Source of the DNA: Bin80 sp965219915
GTDB lineage: Bacteria > Bacteroidota > Rhodothermia > Rhodothermales > Bin80
NCBI GenBank assembly: GCA_965219915.1
Contig: OZ244794.1
Coordinates: 186,001-250,000 of the forward strand
Length of the DNA: 64,000 bases
Reading direction: 5' to 3'
Within the stretch, counting starts at the first letter, position 1, and each line of letters opens with the position of its first letter. The notes below the pieces were generated by a model. It made no database searches, was not told where the DNA came from, and worked only from the letters and a program-made list of their open reading frames with translations. Both the position numbers and the translations under genes were made by a program. Shown piece after piece: positions 52,985 through 62,234 of this stretch.

Positions 52985-54820
52985 TTACCACGCGATGCCA
53001 TAATCATCGCCATGATCGCTTGCACCGCCCCATATCGTGCCGTGCTTGCGGTCGAACTCAATAGCGGTGATCGGCCCACTAGTGCGCGAGCTAAAGGTTA
53101 ATGTATAGTTCATGTCGCGAAGCTCCCGTCGCACCCAGTCAGGTACTCCGTTATGCAGCAGAAGACGTCCAGGACGAATCTCGTGTTCACCAAAGGATCC
53201 CCGCATCTGGAAGCTATTGATGTTGGCGGCTTCCACAGCCTCTTGGACATTCATACCGAACTCAACAATATTCAGGAAAAACTGGAGTAGGTTCTGGTCT
53301 TGGCTGTCCCCGCCCTGAACCGCAAACGAGAGATAGGGGAGTCCATCTTTCAGCGCCATTCCTGGCGTGAGCGTCGCGCGCGGGCGCTTGCCCGGCTCAG
53401 GCAGGTTGTATGGATTTTCCGCAGGATCCAGGACAAAGCTTTGCATGCGCTGACTTAGACCAATTCCCGTTTCGCCTGCGATAACAGCGGGAATCCAGCC
53501 ACCACTCGGCGTGATGGACACCACCCAGCCTTCTGCATCCGCAGCCTGAATGGAAGTCGTTCCGGCGTAGAAGTCTGATTCATAAGAAACATCACTGCCA
53601 TATCCATCCTCCGTATTTGCTGACCATTCGTCCAGGTAGTTTAGATAGGGGTTCTCTTCGCCTTGAAATGGATATGGATCCCCGGGTCTAACCTTGGGAT
53701 CGTTCGCTTCCCAGTTGATTGTTTCCAGACGAGCCTTGGCATAGGCCTTAGACAATAGGCCTTCCATTGGCTCTGAAGGAGGGAAATAGGGATCGCCGTA
53801 ATAGAAATCCCGGTCGGCAAATACCATGTTCATGACCTGATACAGAAGATGAATGTATCGGGTACTGTTGTAGCCCATTCCTTGCAGGTCCACGTTTTCG
53901 AGCATGTTGAGTGCCTGAAGCATGACCGGGCCCTGTACCCAGGAAGTGAGCTTGTAGACATGGATTCCTTTATAATCTGTCACATCCGGTTCTTCAATGT
54001 AAACCTGCCAACGATCCAGATCTTCCATTGTGATCAACCCGCCCTGTTCCTGAGTTCCACGTACCAGCTCCTCGGCGATATCGCCCCTGTAGAAACGGTC
54101 ATAGGCAGCATATATCGCTTCCTTTCGTGATTTTCCTGCTTCAAGCGCAGTGGACTCTGCTTCGACAAGCTTTCGCAGCGTTTCGGCCAGATCGGATTGG
54201 ACGAATATCTGCCCCTCTCTTGGTGCCTTATTTAAATCCTCCCTGTTCGGTAAGTAAACCGCTTCAGAATAGGGCCATTCAACAATGCGTTCGGCATGGC
54301 TTTCAATAGAACGTGCAGCTGATCGTTCGATCGGGTATCCCTCAGCCATCTGTATACTAGGTTCAAGGACATCCTTCAAGCTCAAGGTCCCGTACTCGGC
54401 GAGCATAACCATTAATCCGCCTGGCGTACCAGGCGTGACAGCTGCCAGTGGGCCATATTCTGGGGGATAATTAAGCTCCTGATCCTTAAAGAATTCGGTT
54501 GTGGCACCCGTTGGTGCTACTCCCAAGGCATTTATGCCGAGCACCTTTTTCTGATTGGGATCATATATAAGCGCCTGCGTTTCTCCACCCCAGCTCAGCA
54601 CATCCCACATTGTACTGGTTGCGCCCAGCATAGCACAAGCCGCATCAACGGCATTACCTCCTTTTGCGAACATCATAGCCCCAGCAGTAGCTCCTATAGG
54701 CTTTCCAGTAATGGCCACCCAGTGACGGCCATGCAAAACAGGTTTGGCCGTGCGCTGTGCTTGAACGGGTACAGCGATAGTACAGCATAGAACGAGTAAT
54801 GGGATACTATATGCGCGCAT
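52985..54820 (-). CDS. Gamma-glutamyltransferase family Ntn-hydrolase
   Basis: 611 residues with a signal peptide (ending VPVQAQ), so periplasmic or secreted. It matures by self-cleavage before a Thr nucleophile, most likely T421 in YAGTTSIQAAD. Other family segments are KGGNAVDAACAMLGA, GVAPTGAT, TPGTPGGLMVMLAEYGTLSL, and SGGWIPAV and VQGGDSQDQNL around the active site. Substrate may be glutathione, gamma-glutamyl peptides or an acyl amide; the family is broad. No partner genes adjoin it. Confidence 0.9.
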   Translation of the reverse strand: MRAYSIPLLVLCCTIAVPVQAQRTAKPVLHGRHWVAITGKPIGATAGAMMFAKGGNAVDAACAMLGATSTMWDVLSWGGETQALIYDPNQKKVLGINALGVAPTGATTEFFKDQELNYPPEYGPLAAVTPGTPGGLMVMLAEYGTLSLKDVLEPSIQMAEGYPIERSAARSIESHAERIVEWPYSEAVYLPNREDLNKAPREGQIFVQSDLAETLRKLVEAESTALEAGKSRKEAIYAAYDRFYRGDIAEELVRGTQEQGGLITMEDLDRWQVYIEEPDVTDYKGIHVYKLTSWVQGPVMLQALNMLENVDLQGMGYNSTRYIHLLYQVMNMVFADRDFYYGDPYFPPSEPMEGLLSKAYAKARLETINWEANDPKVRPGDPYPFQGEENPYLNYLDEWSANTEDGYGSDVSYESDFYAGTTSIQAADAEGWVVSITPSGGWIPAVIAGETGIGLSQRMQSFVLDPAENPYNLPEPGKRPRATLTPGMALKDGLPYLSFAVQGGDSQDQNLLQFFLNIVEFGMNVQEAVEAANINSFQMRGSFGEHEIRPGRLLLHNGVPDWVRRELRDMNYTLTFSSRTSGPITAIEFDRKHGTIWGGASDHGDDYGIAW

Positions 54821-55113
54821 GTGGATTGGAAATATGAGACAAAAAAATCTACGCTAAAACAAAACTACCGACAAACTTGGAGACGAAAATAGCTGGCTTA
54901 TCAACACGTAACCGGCCCCACACAGACTCAGGAAGATTCCTTACTGTTTAAGTATGTGATGCTAGTTATGTTTGCAAGCCGAATTGTCTGCCAGCTTTAC
55001 TCTATACCAATATACTTATCCGTCCCCACTCTGATGAAGTAGTCTAGCGAGAACAAAAACCGCCTGGATCCCCGATCAAAAGTTCGGTTGGACAATCCGT
55101 CAGATCAACGAGG

Positions 55114-56367
55114 CTAGAGTTTGCGCCGCGATGATTCAGACTGGGACAGGTTGGGTAAAACATGTCCCATTCGGTCACGTTTTGTGCGGAGGTAATTCGC
55201 ATTTTCCTCATTGGCAGGAATTTCTATCGGCACACAGTCAGCAATTTCCAGCCCGTATCCGTCCAATCCAACACGCTTGGTTGGGTTGTTGGTCATTAGC
55301 TTTAACTTCCTTATGCCTAGATTGCGAAGAATCTGGCAACCGATGCCGTAATCCCGGTGATCCATGTCAAAACCCAGCGCCTTATTGGCTTCGACTGTAT
55401 CCAACCCCTGCTGATCCTGCAATTCGTAGGCAAGCAGTTTATTCAGGAGACCGATTCCGCGTCCTTCCTGCTTCATATAAAGCACTACACCTTTACCCTC
55501 GGCCGCTACGTTTCGAATCGCAGCATGCAGTTGATCCCCACAATCGCATCGAATAGATCCGAACAGATCGCCGGTTACACACTGTGAGTGCACTCGAGTC
55601 AGAACAGGTTCATCTTCCGTCCACGAGCCCATCAGCAGAGCTAGGTGGATGTCTCCGTTTGATGTATCCTCGAAAGCTATCAGGTTAAAAGTACCATACC
55701 GCGTAGGAAGCCGAACAGATGCTGCACGACGAATCAGGGAACGTCGCTCCATGCGGAAGGCCACCAGATCACTGACGGAAATGATTCGCATGTTGTGCTC
55801 GTCGGCAATGCGCAACAACTCTGGGGTTCGCGCCATCGTTCCGTCCGAGTTCATAATCTCAACAAGTACTCCCACAGGCGGCATACCAGCGAGCCGTACT
55901 AGATCAACTGTTGCTTCCGTATGCCCCGTTCTGCGCAGAACTCCACCGTCGCGGGCTATTAATGGAAACACATGTCCTGGCCGTGCAAAATCAGTCGCCG
56001 TTGACTTGGGATCCGCAAGTGCCCGAATAGTCGCTGCCCGATCAGCTGCGCTAATGCCCGTGGATGTTCCGTGAGAATAGTCCACCGACACAGTAAAGGG
56101 GGTACTGTAGAGGCTGGTGTTTTCTTCCACCATTAACTCGAGATCAAGCTCGGACGCACGCTTCGCATCCATGGGGGTACAGATAAGTCCACGCCCCTCC
56201 CTGGCCATGAAATTCACGAGCTCAGGGGTAACGGTGGCAGCAGCCCCTACGAAATCTCCTTCATTTTCGCGGTCTTCGTCATCAACCACGATCACTAAGC
56301 GGCCGGCACGGATATCCGCAATAGCAGACTCAATCGAGTCGAAGGCACTTGTACCCGGAGACCCCAT
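55114..56367 (-). CDS. ribBA: Bifunctional DHBP synthase / GTP cyclohydrolase II
   Basis: 417 residues, both entry reactions of riboflavin synthesis. RibB half: DDEDRENEGDFVGAA, CTPMDAKRA, SYSHGTSTGISAADRA and RRTGHTEATVDL. RibA half: VHSQCVTGDLFGSIRCDCGDQL with the zinc cysteines, MKQEGRGIGLLNKL and the C-terminal MTNNPTKRVGLDGYGLEI. Length is normal for the fusion. It starts 10 bp after yajC. I see no FMN riboswitch upstream. Confidence 0.96.
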   Translation of the reverse strand: MGSPGTSAFDSIESAIADIRAGRLVIVVDDEDRENEGDFVGAAATVTPELVNFMAREGRGLICTPMDAKRASELDLELMVEENTSLYSTPFTVSVDYSHGTSTGISAADRAATIRALADPKSTATDFARPGHVFPLIARDGGVLRRTGHTEATVDLVRLAGMPPVGVLVEIMNSDGTMARTPELLRIADEHNMRIISVSDLVAFRMERRSLIRRAASVRLPTRYGTFNLIAFEDTSNGDIHLALLMGSWTEDEPVLTRVHSQCVTGDLFGSIRCDCGDQLHAAIRNVAAEGKGVVLYMKQEGRGIGLLNKLLAYELQDQQGLDTVEANKALGFDMDHRDYGIGCQILRNLGIRKLKLMTNNPTKRVGLDGYGLEIADCVPIEIPANEENANYLRTKRDRMGHVLPNLSQSESSRRKL

Positions 56368-56377
56368 CAGGAATCGC

Positions 56378-56695
56378 TCAGGTTTTTACCGAGGCTAGGG
56401 AATTCTTTTCGACACGAAGCTTGACCCCCCCATCTACGTCCAACAAAACGCTGCTTTCGTCTACTTGATGAACCTTTGCGTGGATTCCACCAGCGGTTAC
56501 AACTTTGTCTCCTCTTTTAACAGCTTCAATCATCGCCTTGCGTTTTTTCTCCCGCTTCTGCTGGGGCCTAATAATGAAGAGGTAGAAGACGAGGAAGATG
56601 AGAAGAAGCGGCAGGAACATCGAGAGACCTCCAAAGGGAGAAGCGCTTGACGATTCTTGGAGGATGACTGCGATTGGCCAGTACATGGATAACAT
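56378..56695 (-). CDS. yajC: Preprotein translocase accessory subunit YajC
   Basis: About 105 residues from the ATG at 56695 (a TTG at 56704 and an ATG at 56686 are alternatives). One membrane helix (FLPLLLIFLVFYLFIIRP) is followed by the YajC signature QQKREKKRKAMIEAVKRGDKVVTAGGIHAKV. It joins SecDF in the holotranslocon. It lies between the SRP RNA gene upstream and ribBA downstream; linking of Sec-type and SRP genes here may be accidental. Confidence 0.94.
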   Translation of the reverse strand: MLSMYWPIAVILQESSSASPFGGLSMFLPLLLIFLVFYLFIIRPQQKREKKRKAMIEAVKRGDKVVTAGGIHAKVHQVDESSVLLDVDGGVKLRVEKNSLASVKT

Positions 56696-56721
56696 TGGAA
56701 TCAAGGAGTTATAATAAAGAA

Positions 56722-56818
56722 GGGTAAGCTACCCGCATCGCGTCGCTTCGACCTCTTACCGCTGCTGCCTTCCGGCCCTGACGGGGTTCAGAGGGAGCTG
56801 ACCGTGCGGGACTCACCC
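56722..56818 (-). ncRNA. ffs: Signal recognition particle RNA, small bacterial type
   Basis: 97 nt read from 56818 down to 56722. The 5' GGGTGAGTCCCGC pairs with the 3' GCGGGTAGCTTACCC, and the centre holds the Ffh-binding helix 8 with GTCAGGGCCGGAAGGCAGCAGC, including the GGAA tetraloop. The ends were set by this closing stem. It lies between priA and yajC on the same strand. There is no Alu domain, so it is the short 4.5S-like form. Confidence 0.96.
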
Positions 56819-56862
56819 TTCGGGCCGGTTTACCATCCATACCTATGACGGTTCCTGCGTTG

Positions 56863-59331
56863 TCAAACCTGCTCGAGCGCATCTACGTTAATGGATACAT
56901 GAAGGTTGGACGTAGACGACGGTGCCATTTTAATCACCATGCGCACGTCCTCGTGTAGATTACGGTATGTTTTAGGAGCCTTGACAAGCAGAAAATAGCG
57001 ATACTGATGTTCAACGCGCTCAATGTACGGCTGCTCAGGCCCCAGTACAGATACGGTGGAAGGTAATTGATCAAGGAGCAATTCCTGCCATTTTTGCGCC
57101 AGACGTCCAACCTTCCTCTTGGGTGTACCTCGCACCTGAACGCCCATGATGCGCCCAAACGGTGGATAACCCAGTGTCGCCCGCTCCTTCATTAGCGTTT
57201 GAGCATAGCTGTCAAAGTCGTGTTTCTTCAGCGACGAAAAAATTGGATGTTTCGGGCGCCGCGTCTGTAACAGAACCTCTCCGGGCAAATCAGCTCTCCC
57301 CGCCCTTCCAGCAACCTGCATCAGTAATTGAAATGTACGCTCCTCGCTCCGAAAATCTGGAAGGCGAAGCCCGACATCACAGTTGATCACACCAACCAAC
57401 GTTACGCGACCAAAGTCCAGGCCCTTGGCAACCATTTGGGTACCAATAAGAATGTCTGCCTGGTAATCCGCAAAAGCATTCAGAATTTCGTGATGAGCAT
57501 TCTTGGTCTGTGTACTGTCACGATCCATACGCAGGATCCGGGCACCCTTGAAAAGTTCGCTGAGATCTTGGAAAACACGCTGTGTACCACTTCCCAGTGG
57601 AGCAAAGGCCGATGCACCGCAATTAGGACAACTAACCGGTGGATTACGTACGAATCCACAGTAGTGGCATTTCAACTGCTCCCTTACCTGATGGTAGGTC
57701 ATGGATACACTGCAGGCTATGCATCGAGGCACAAACCCACAGTTCTGACACTCGAAAATTGGTGCGAACCCACGACGATTTTGTAGTAAAATTACCTGCT
57801 CTTTGCGCTCCAGACGAGATCCAATGGCCTGGATAAGGGGCGTTGATAAAGCGCCGTGCAGATTGTTTTTATAGCGCTCCTCACAGAGGTCAATTATCTT
57901 AATGCTCGGAAGAGCTGCTGCGGAGCGGCCTTGGGTAGGTACGCGATCCGGCATAGTCAGAAGTGTGTACTTGCCCTGCGCAACATTGGCCAGGCTTTCC
58001 AGAGACGGAGTTGCAGAGCCAAGTATACAGACGGACTGACGCATTCTTGCACGAATGACGGCGACATCTCTGGCGTGGTAACGTGGAGCAGGAACCATTT
58101 GCTTGTAGGATCCATCGTGTTCTTCATCCACTATGATCAGGCCAAGGTTCTGTATCGGCGCCAATATCGCGGACCGGGGACCGATCACGATACGGTAGTG
58201 GTCAGCACGAATCTGCTCCCAGACGTCGTATCGTTCACCGGGAGCCATGCGGGAATGCAAGACCGCAACGGTATCTCCAAAGCGACTACGGAAGCGTTGC
58301 ACGGTTTGTGGAGTAAGTGAGATTTCGGGCACAAGTACGATAGCAGTCTGCTTGAGGGCAAACGTTTTTTCGAGTGCCGCCAGATACACTTCAGTCTTTC
58401 CACTCCCTGTCACACCGTGCAGAACATATGTACGATACTCTTGTGTCTCAATAGCTTCGTGCAGCACCTTTACGGCCTTGGCCTGGGATTTATGAAATGC
58501 TGGTGCTTTACTGGGGGAGATGTCCGTAGGCCGCATCCATTCCGGGATCCTGAACACCCTCTTTTCAATAATCGAAAAGATTGCCCGCTGTTCAAATGTT
58601 TTGATGGTCTGGAGACCAGCACTACAGTTTCGTCGTATATCAGCCAATAGTGGTTCTACATCCCCGGATTCCACACAGTGAATCAATTCCTCAATTACGG
58701 CTTTTTGCTTCGTACCGTGGAGTTGGGGGAGCAGGTCGCGCAGTGCAGTAGCCGTCCTGAATGCAGGGGCGAGCGATATGAATCTGTCCATCTTTGCTCG
58801 CACCTTGGGACCCTCAAGTTCAACTTTGCGCTGTAGAGCTCCCTGTTTTTCAGCTTTTGTAAACTCCTCGTCAGAGATTCGGAGGCCGACCCGTTTAAGT
58901 CGAGAGGGGGTTGCCTCGCGATATTTCACCATATGCTCATAGAGGAGGGGAGAAATGTTCGCCCAGGCCGCAGGCGATTCGGAGTCCAGATAATAGACTA
59001 CCTTTTCCTTCGTCTGCATGCCCGCCGGAAGCGCCGCCTGGAGAGCTTCCCCCCACGCACACAAATAGTAGCGGGCTATCCAACGCGTAAGTTCAAGCAA
59101 TTCAGTGTTCACGACCGGTCCGTCACTGACAACAGCCCTGACCCTTCTGAGGATTACTTCCGGACGGACTTTCACATCCAGTTCAGTCACGATTGCCGTA
59201 TAAACACGTGCGCGCACCGGAACCAACACCAAAGAGCCTATGCCTACCGACGCTTCAAGTGCCCCCGGCAGTTCGTAGGTATACTCCTTAACTACGGGGA
59301 TTGGTAGGGCAACACGAACCGTGCGCAACAT
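56863..59331 (-). CDS. priA: Primosomal replication restart helicase PriA
   Basis: 822 residues, 3'-to-5' superfamily 2 helicase that reloads the replisome at stalled forks. The N-terminal DNA-binding part starts TVRVALPIPVVKEYTYELP; Walker A is GVTGSGKTEVYLAAL, Walker B IIVDEEHDGSYKQ; the zinc-binding loops show CQNCGFVPRCIACSVSM and CHYCGFVRNPPVSCPNCG; motif VI is VAGRAGRADLPGEVLLQT. It starts 7 bp after the GNAT gene stop and is followed by the SRP RNA. Confidence 0.96.
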   Translation of the reverse strand: MLRTVRVALPIPVVKEYTYELPGALEASVGIGSLVLVPVRARVYTAIVTELDVKVRPEVILRRVRAVVSDGPVVNTELLELTRWIARYYLCAWGEALQAALPAGMQTKEKVVYYLDSESPAAWANISPLLYEHMVKYREATPSRLKRVGLRISDEEFTKAEKQGALQRKVELEGPKVRAKMDRFISLAPAFRTATALRDLLPQLHGTKQKAVIEELIHCVESGDVEPLLADIRRNCSAGLQTIKTFEQRAIFSIIEKRVFRIPEWMRPTDISPSKAPAFHKSQAKAVKVLHEAIETQEYRTYVLHGVTGSGKTEVYLAALEKTFALKQTAIVLVPEISLTPQTVQRFRSRFGDTVAVLHSRMAPGERYDVWEQIRADHYRIVIGPRSAILAPIQNLGLIIVDEEHDGSYKQMVPAPRYHARDVAVIRARMRQSVCILGSATPSLESLANVAQGKYTLLTMPDRVPTQGRSAAALPSIKIIDLCEERYKNNLHGALSTPLIQAIGSRLERKEQVILLQNRRGFAPIFECQNCGFVPRCIACSVSMTYHQVREQLKCHYCGFVRNPPVSCPNCGASAFAPLGSGTQRVFQDLSELFKGARILRMDRDSTQTKNAHHEILNAFADYQADILIGTQMVAKGLDFGRVTLVGVINCDVGLRLPDFRSEERTFQLLMQVAGRAGRADLPGEVLLQTRRPKHPIFSSLKKHDFDSYAQTLMKERATLGYPPFGRIMGVQVRGTPKRKVGRLAQKWQELLLDQLPSTVSVLGPEQPYIERVEHQYRYFLLVKAPKTYRNLHEDVRMVIKMAPSSTSNLHVSINVDALEQV

Positions 59332-59338
59332 TGGTGCG

Positions 59339-60019
59339 CTATTTCTGGGAGGAACCTTTATTCGGGTCGAAAAGCATACCAGTGCAGAGGCACATTTTGC
59401 GCTTCATGCGCTCAAGGACATCGTAATTTGGACAGCTTTGGCAGCCCCGCCAGAACTCGTCATCACTGGTGAGTTCGCTGAATGTCACCGGCTCATAGCC
59501 CAGATCCGAGTTGATCTTCATGACCGCAAGACTGGTCGTGATGCCAAACAGCTTGGCTTCGGGATAAAGCGTCCTTGAAAGTTCAAAGGCCTTACGTTTG
59601 ATCCGACGGGCAAGTCCTTTTTTTCGGAACTTTGGGGACACGATCAGACCTGAGTTGACCGCATATTTGCCGTGGTCCCAAGTTTCAATGTAGCAAAAAC
59701 CGGCCACCTCGTTTTCCCCAAGTGCAATTACTGCCTTGCCTTCTGCCATTTTTTCCCGAATATATTCGGGGGCCCGCCTGGCAATACCGGTGCCGCGCTG
59801 CGCCGCAGCCTCTTTTATCAGAAGGCATATCTCCTGGGCAAACCGAAAATGTTCGGGCGTAGCAATGTAAATTTCGACTGACGCCGAACTATCTACAACG
59901 CGAAGTTCTATGGGGAGGTTGCTAATCACTGGTTTAGCCGAATCATTAGCCGGCCGTGTAAGCGTAAAACATGTATGTGTTCCATGTGAACGCAAAAGAT
60001 TTTTGATGCGTTCATACAC
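59339..60019 (-). CDS. GNAT acetyltransferase, N-acetylglutamate-synthase-like
   Basis: 226 residues from GTG 60019. The GNAT fold includes VAGFCYIETWDHGKYAV, the CoA-binding SPKFRKKGLARRIKRKAFELS and KLFGITTSLAVMKINSDLGY, and a distinctive tail WRGCQSCPNYDVLERMKRKMCLC with four Cys. From memory, this tail marks the GNAT enzyme found at the head of arginine operons in Bacteroidota, where it probably makes the acylated glutamate. No arginine genes are near; here it precedes priA by 7 bp. An N-terminal extension of about 45 residues may indicate a later true start. Confidence 0.8.
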   Translation of the reverse strand: MYERIKNLLRSHGTHTCFTLTRPANDSAKPVISNLPIELRVVDSSASVEIYIATPEHFRFAQEICLLIKEAAAQRGTGIARRAPEYIREKMAEGKAVIALGENEVAGFCYIETWDHGKYAVNSGLIVSPKFRKKGLARRIKRKAFELSRTLYPEAKLFGITTSLAVMKINSDLGYEPVTFSELTSDDEFWRGCQSCPNYDVLERMKRKMCLCTGMLFDPNKGSSQK

Positions 60020-60046
60020 ACATTCAACTCACTAAATTGGTTTTTG

Positions 60047-60214
60047 ATGGAAGAGTGTCCTTCATGTGCCATTGAGGTGGCACGTAAACTGGAGGCTTGT
60101 CCCTATTGCGGCTATGAATTCCCGCGGCAAAGTGGCAGGCGCACACTCATGGCTTGGGTCATGGCAATTCTTCTTGCCTGGCCTCTTTTTGAAGTCATAA
60201 AATTGATTTTTTGA
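60047..60214 (+). CDS. Tiny zinc-ribbon single-TM protein
   Basis: 55 residues. It begins MEECPSCAIEVARK and has a four-cysteine zinc ribbon (C4, C7, C18, C21: ECPSC and ACPYC), then a short linker and a C-terminal membrane helix (TLMAWVMAILLAWPLFEVI). The pattern is coherent over the whole frame and the gene is divergent from the GNAT gene with just 27 bp between starts. Zinc-ribbon plus one TM is a common design for small membrane adaptors; function unknown. Confidence 0.72.
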   Translation: MEECPSCAIEVARKLEACPYCGYEFPRQSGRRTLMAWVMAILLAWPLFEVIKLIF

Positions 60215-60871
60215 TAACATATGCGACACGAAATCTTTGAAACTCGTATGGCGACTTCTAGCATCAATGTACTTTGCAGAATCGCTGCACATCTAAGAGG
60301 CCCCTATCGTGGAAAAATATCGGACACGGCCATCCAAAATAAGTTTGGCCCGTATATCACTGATCGTCGCGAATCGAGCAGGAAAAACTCAAACCGCCCG
60401 ACGTTCATGTGAACAAAATATCCATACGGAAAAGCTCAAAGATATTTCCCGTTTTTCTAGATAAATTTGCAGACAGCATCCGGGAGTCGGTTGTAACACT
60501 TATGGTCAATGTGATTGTTCGATGAAAAACAGAACTACGTGACATGTCAATGGTGCAGACTATATATCAGGCGGATGAGTATCTGAATTCAATGCACGTT
60601 GCACCGATAATTTTGATTGAAAAACACGACATTTATGCAGGCTTGGAAATAATCACAATGACTTTTTGAGTATGGACTTTAAGGTCGACTATTGAGTCGA
60701 TCATCAAAAGAACCTGGGGGTATGGCAACCGAAGAAGATTGGGCACAACGATTCACTGACACATACCCGCATTTTGACACAATGAAACTGCAATACCATC
60801 GCACGACTACTAGATGTCGTGGCAATACTGATCGTGACTAGGGCCTTTTTCGAAGCCGAAAAGGAATACCA
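60215..60871. other. Gene-poor region before the Nudix gene
   Basis: 657 bp. A 39-codon frame starting at 60722 (MATEEDWAQRFTDTYPH...) reads well at first but then turns into a basic tail; it is probably a remnant or chance. Nothing else seen; the Nudix-channel promoter should lie here. Confidence 0.45.
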
Positions 60872-61429
60872 ATGGATCAATCATGGAAATGCACAACACG
60901 AAAGTATCTTGGCGATTATAAAGTATTCAAGGTGCGCCAGGACAACTGCGTGTCACCTCGAACCGGGCGGACGCACAGGTTTTTCGTGTTGGACACACCT
61001 GACTGGGTTACAATTGTCCCTGTAACTACCAGTGGTGAGCTGATTTGCATTAAGCAATGGCGACCGGGTACGGGGACCGTTGAACTGGAGTTACCAGGGG
61101 GTATCGTAGATCCGGGTGAGCTGCCCCTGGAAGCTGCAAGACGTGAACTCCGAGAAGAAACGGGTTACGCGTCAGAAACCCTTGATCCAATAGGCTCGAT
61201 GGCTCCCAATCCCGCGATCACGACGAATCGCTGTCATTTCTTTCTGGCCAGAGATGCAACCCCAACAGGCGAACAAAAGCTGGATCCGGGGGAAGATATT
61301 ATCATTGATCTGGTTGATATGCGTGAGGTGCCAAAACTCATCACTGCCGGAATACTTCGACACGGCATCATCATTGCCGCACTTTATCACTACGACCTAT
61401 ACTTGAAAAGTGGAAAAACAGGAAAATAA
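60872..61429 (+). CDS. Nudix hydrolase, ADP-ribose pyrophosphatase-like
   Basis: 185 residues. The Nudix box reads GGIVDPGELPLEAARRELRE plus ETGY (G-x5-E-x7-REUxEExGU complete), so it should be active. Flanking segments KQWRPGTGTVELELPGG and PNPAITTNRCHFFLA place it near the ADP-ribose/NDP-sugar branch. Substrate is likely ADP-ribose, but this is not proven. Its 3' end overlaps the potassium channel gene by 20 bp, suggesting coupled translation. Confidence 0.92.
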   Translation: MDQSWKCTTRKYLGDYKVFKVRQDNCVSPRTGRTHRFFVLDTPDWVTIVPVTTSGELICIKQWRPGTGTVELELPGGIVDPGELPLEAARRELREETGYASETLDPIGSMAPNPAITTNRCHFFLARDATPTGEQKLDPGEDIIIDLVDMREVPKLITAGILRHGIIIAALYHYDLYLKSGKTGK

Positions 61430-62234
61430 GGCGGAGCAATCCACAAGGAGTTTTCGTCGTGAGTTTCTTCACGAAATTCTGTTTGAGGATCGAACTCCAC
61501 TGGGGAGGCGGAGCGACATCGTTCTTTTTGCTCTTATCGTGACAAGCGTCATAGCTGTCATGCTCGAGAGCATTGATACGGTGCGGTATCGCTACCAGGA
61601 TTTTCTGATCGGTCTCGAATGGATGTTCACGGTGATCTTCACGGTGGAGTATGTGCTTCGACTATACAGCGCCAAGGATCCCGGAAAATATGCCCGCAGC
61701 TTTTTCGGTGTCGTTGATCTAATCGCGGTGATCCCGACTTATTTAAGCCTTCTTCTCCCCGGAGCACAGGCGTTAATCGTGATCAGAATTTTGCGCTTGA
61801 TGCGTGTCTTTCGTGTACTGAAACTGGTTCAGTACAGCAGGGCTGGAGTTCATTTGCTTTTTCTGCTCCAGGACAGCTGGAGACGGATTTGGGTGTTTGT
61901 GCTAGCGCTGGCGCTTCTGGTGACGACCATTGGCGCCGTGCTTTATTTGATTGAAGGTCCAGAAAATGGTTTTACCAGTATTCCCCAAAGTATGTACTGG
62001 GCAGTTGTTACCCTAACAACTGTCGGATATGGGGATATCTCCCCGCAAACGTCGGTGGGAAAGTTTTTCGCAGCTTTGGTGATGATAATAGGTTATGCGA
62101 TCATCGTCATGTCGATCAGCATGGCTGGTCGACATATTAAGCGAACGCCACCATGCGTGCGCTGCCGGGAAACGAGACTGGAGAAAGGTGCAGCTTTTTG
62201 CAAGTACTGCGGACACGAATTCCACCAGCACTAA
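61410..62234 (+). CDS. Voltage-gated K+ channel with C-terminal zinc ribbon
   Basis: 274 residues from GTG 61410. Six membrane segments; S4 has regularly spaced Arg (RILRLMRVFRVLKLVQ), giving voltage sensing, and the pore filter is TTVGYGDISP. The last 40 residues form a cysteine ribbon (C249, C252, C264, C267: CVRC and CKYC) that should bind zinc on the cytoplasmic side, an unusual addition to a KvAP-like channel. The start lies inside the Nudix gene (20-bp overlap), and the end overlaps the convergent lysine gene by 4 bp. Confidence 0.93.
   Translation: MEKQENKAEQSTRSFRREFLHEILFEDRTPLGRRSDIVLFALIVTSVIAVMLESIDTVRYRYQDFLIGLEWMFTVIFTVEYVLRLYSAKDPGKYARSFFGVVDLIAVIPTYLSLLLPGAQALIVIRILRLMRVFRVLKLVQYSRAGVHLLFLLQDSWRRIWVFVLALALLVTTIGAVLYLIEGPENGFTSIPQSMYWAVVTLTTVGYGDISPQTSVGKFFAALVMIIGYAIIVMSISMAGRHIKRTPPCVRCRETRLEKGAAFCKYCGHEFHQH

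Noticed and set aside
60722..60841. 39-codon frame starting MATEEDW
   Set aside because: Too short, no homologue known to me and no clear ribosome site; cannot be separated from chance.
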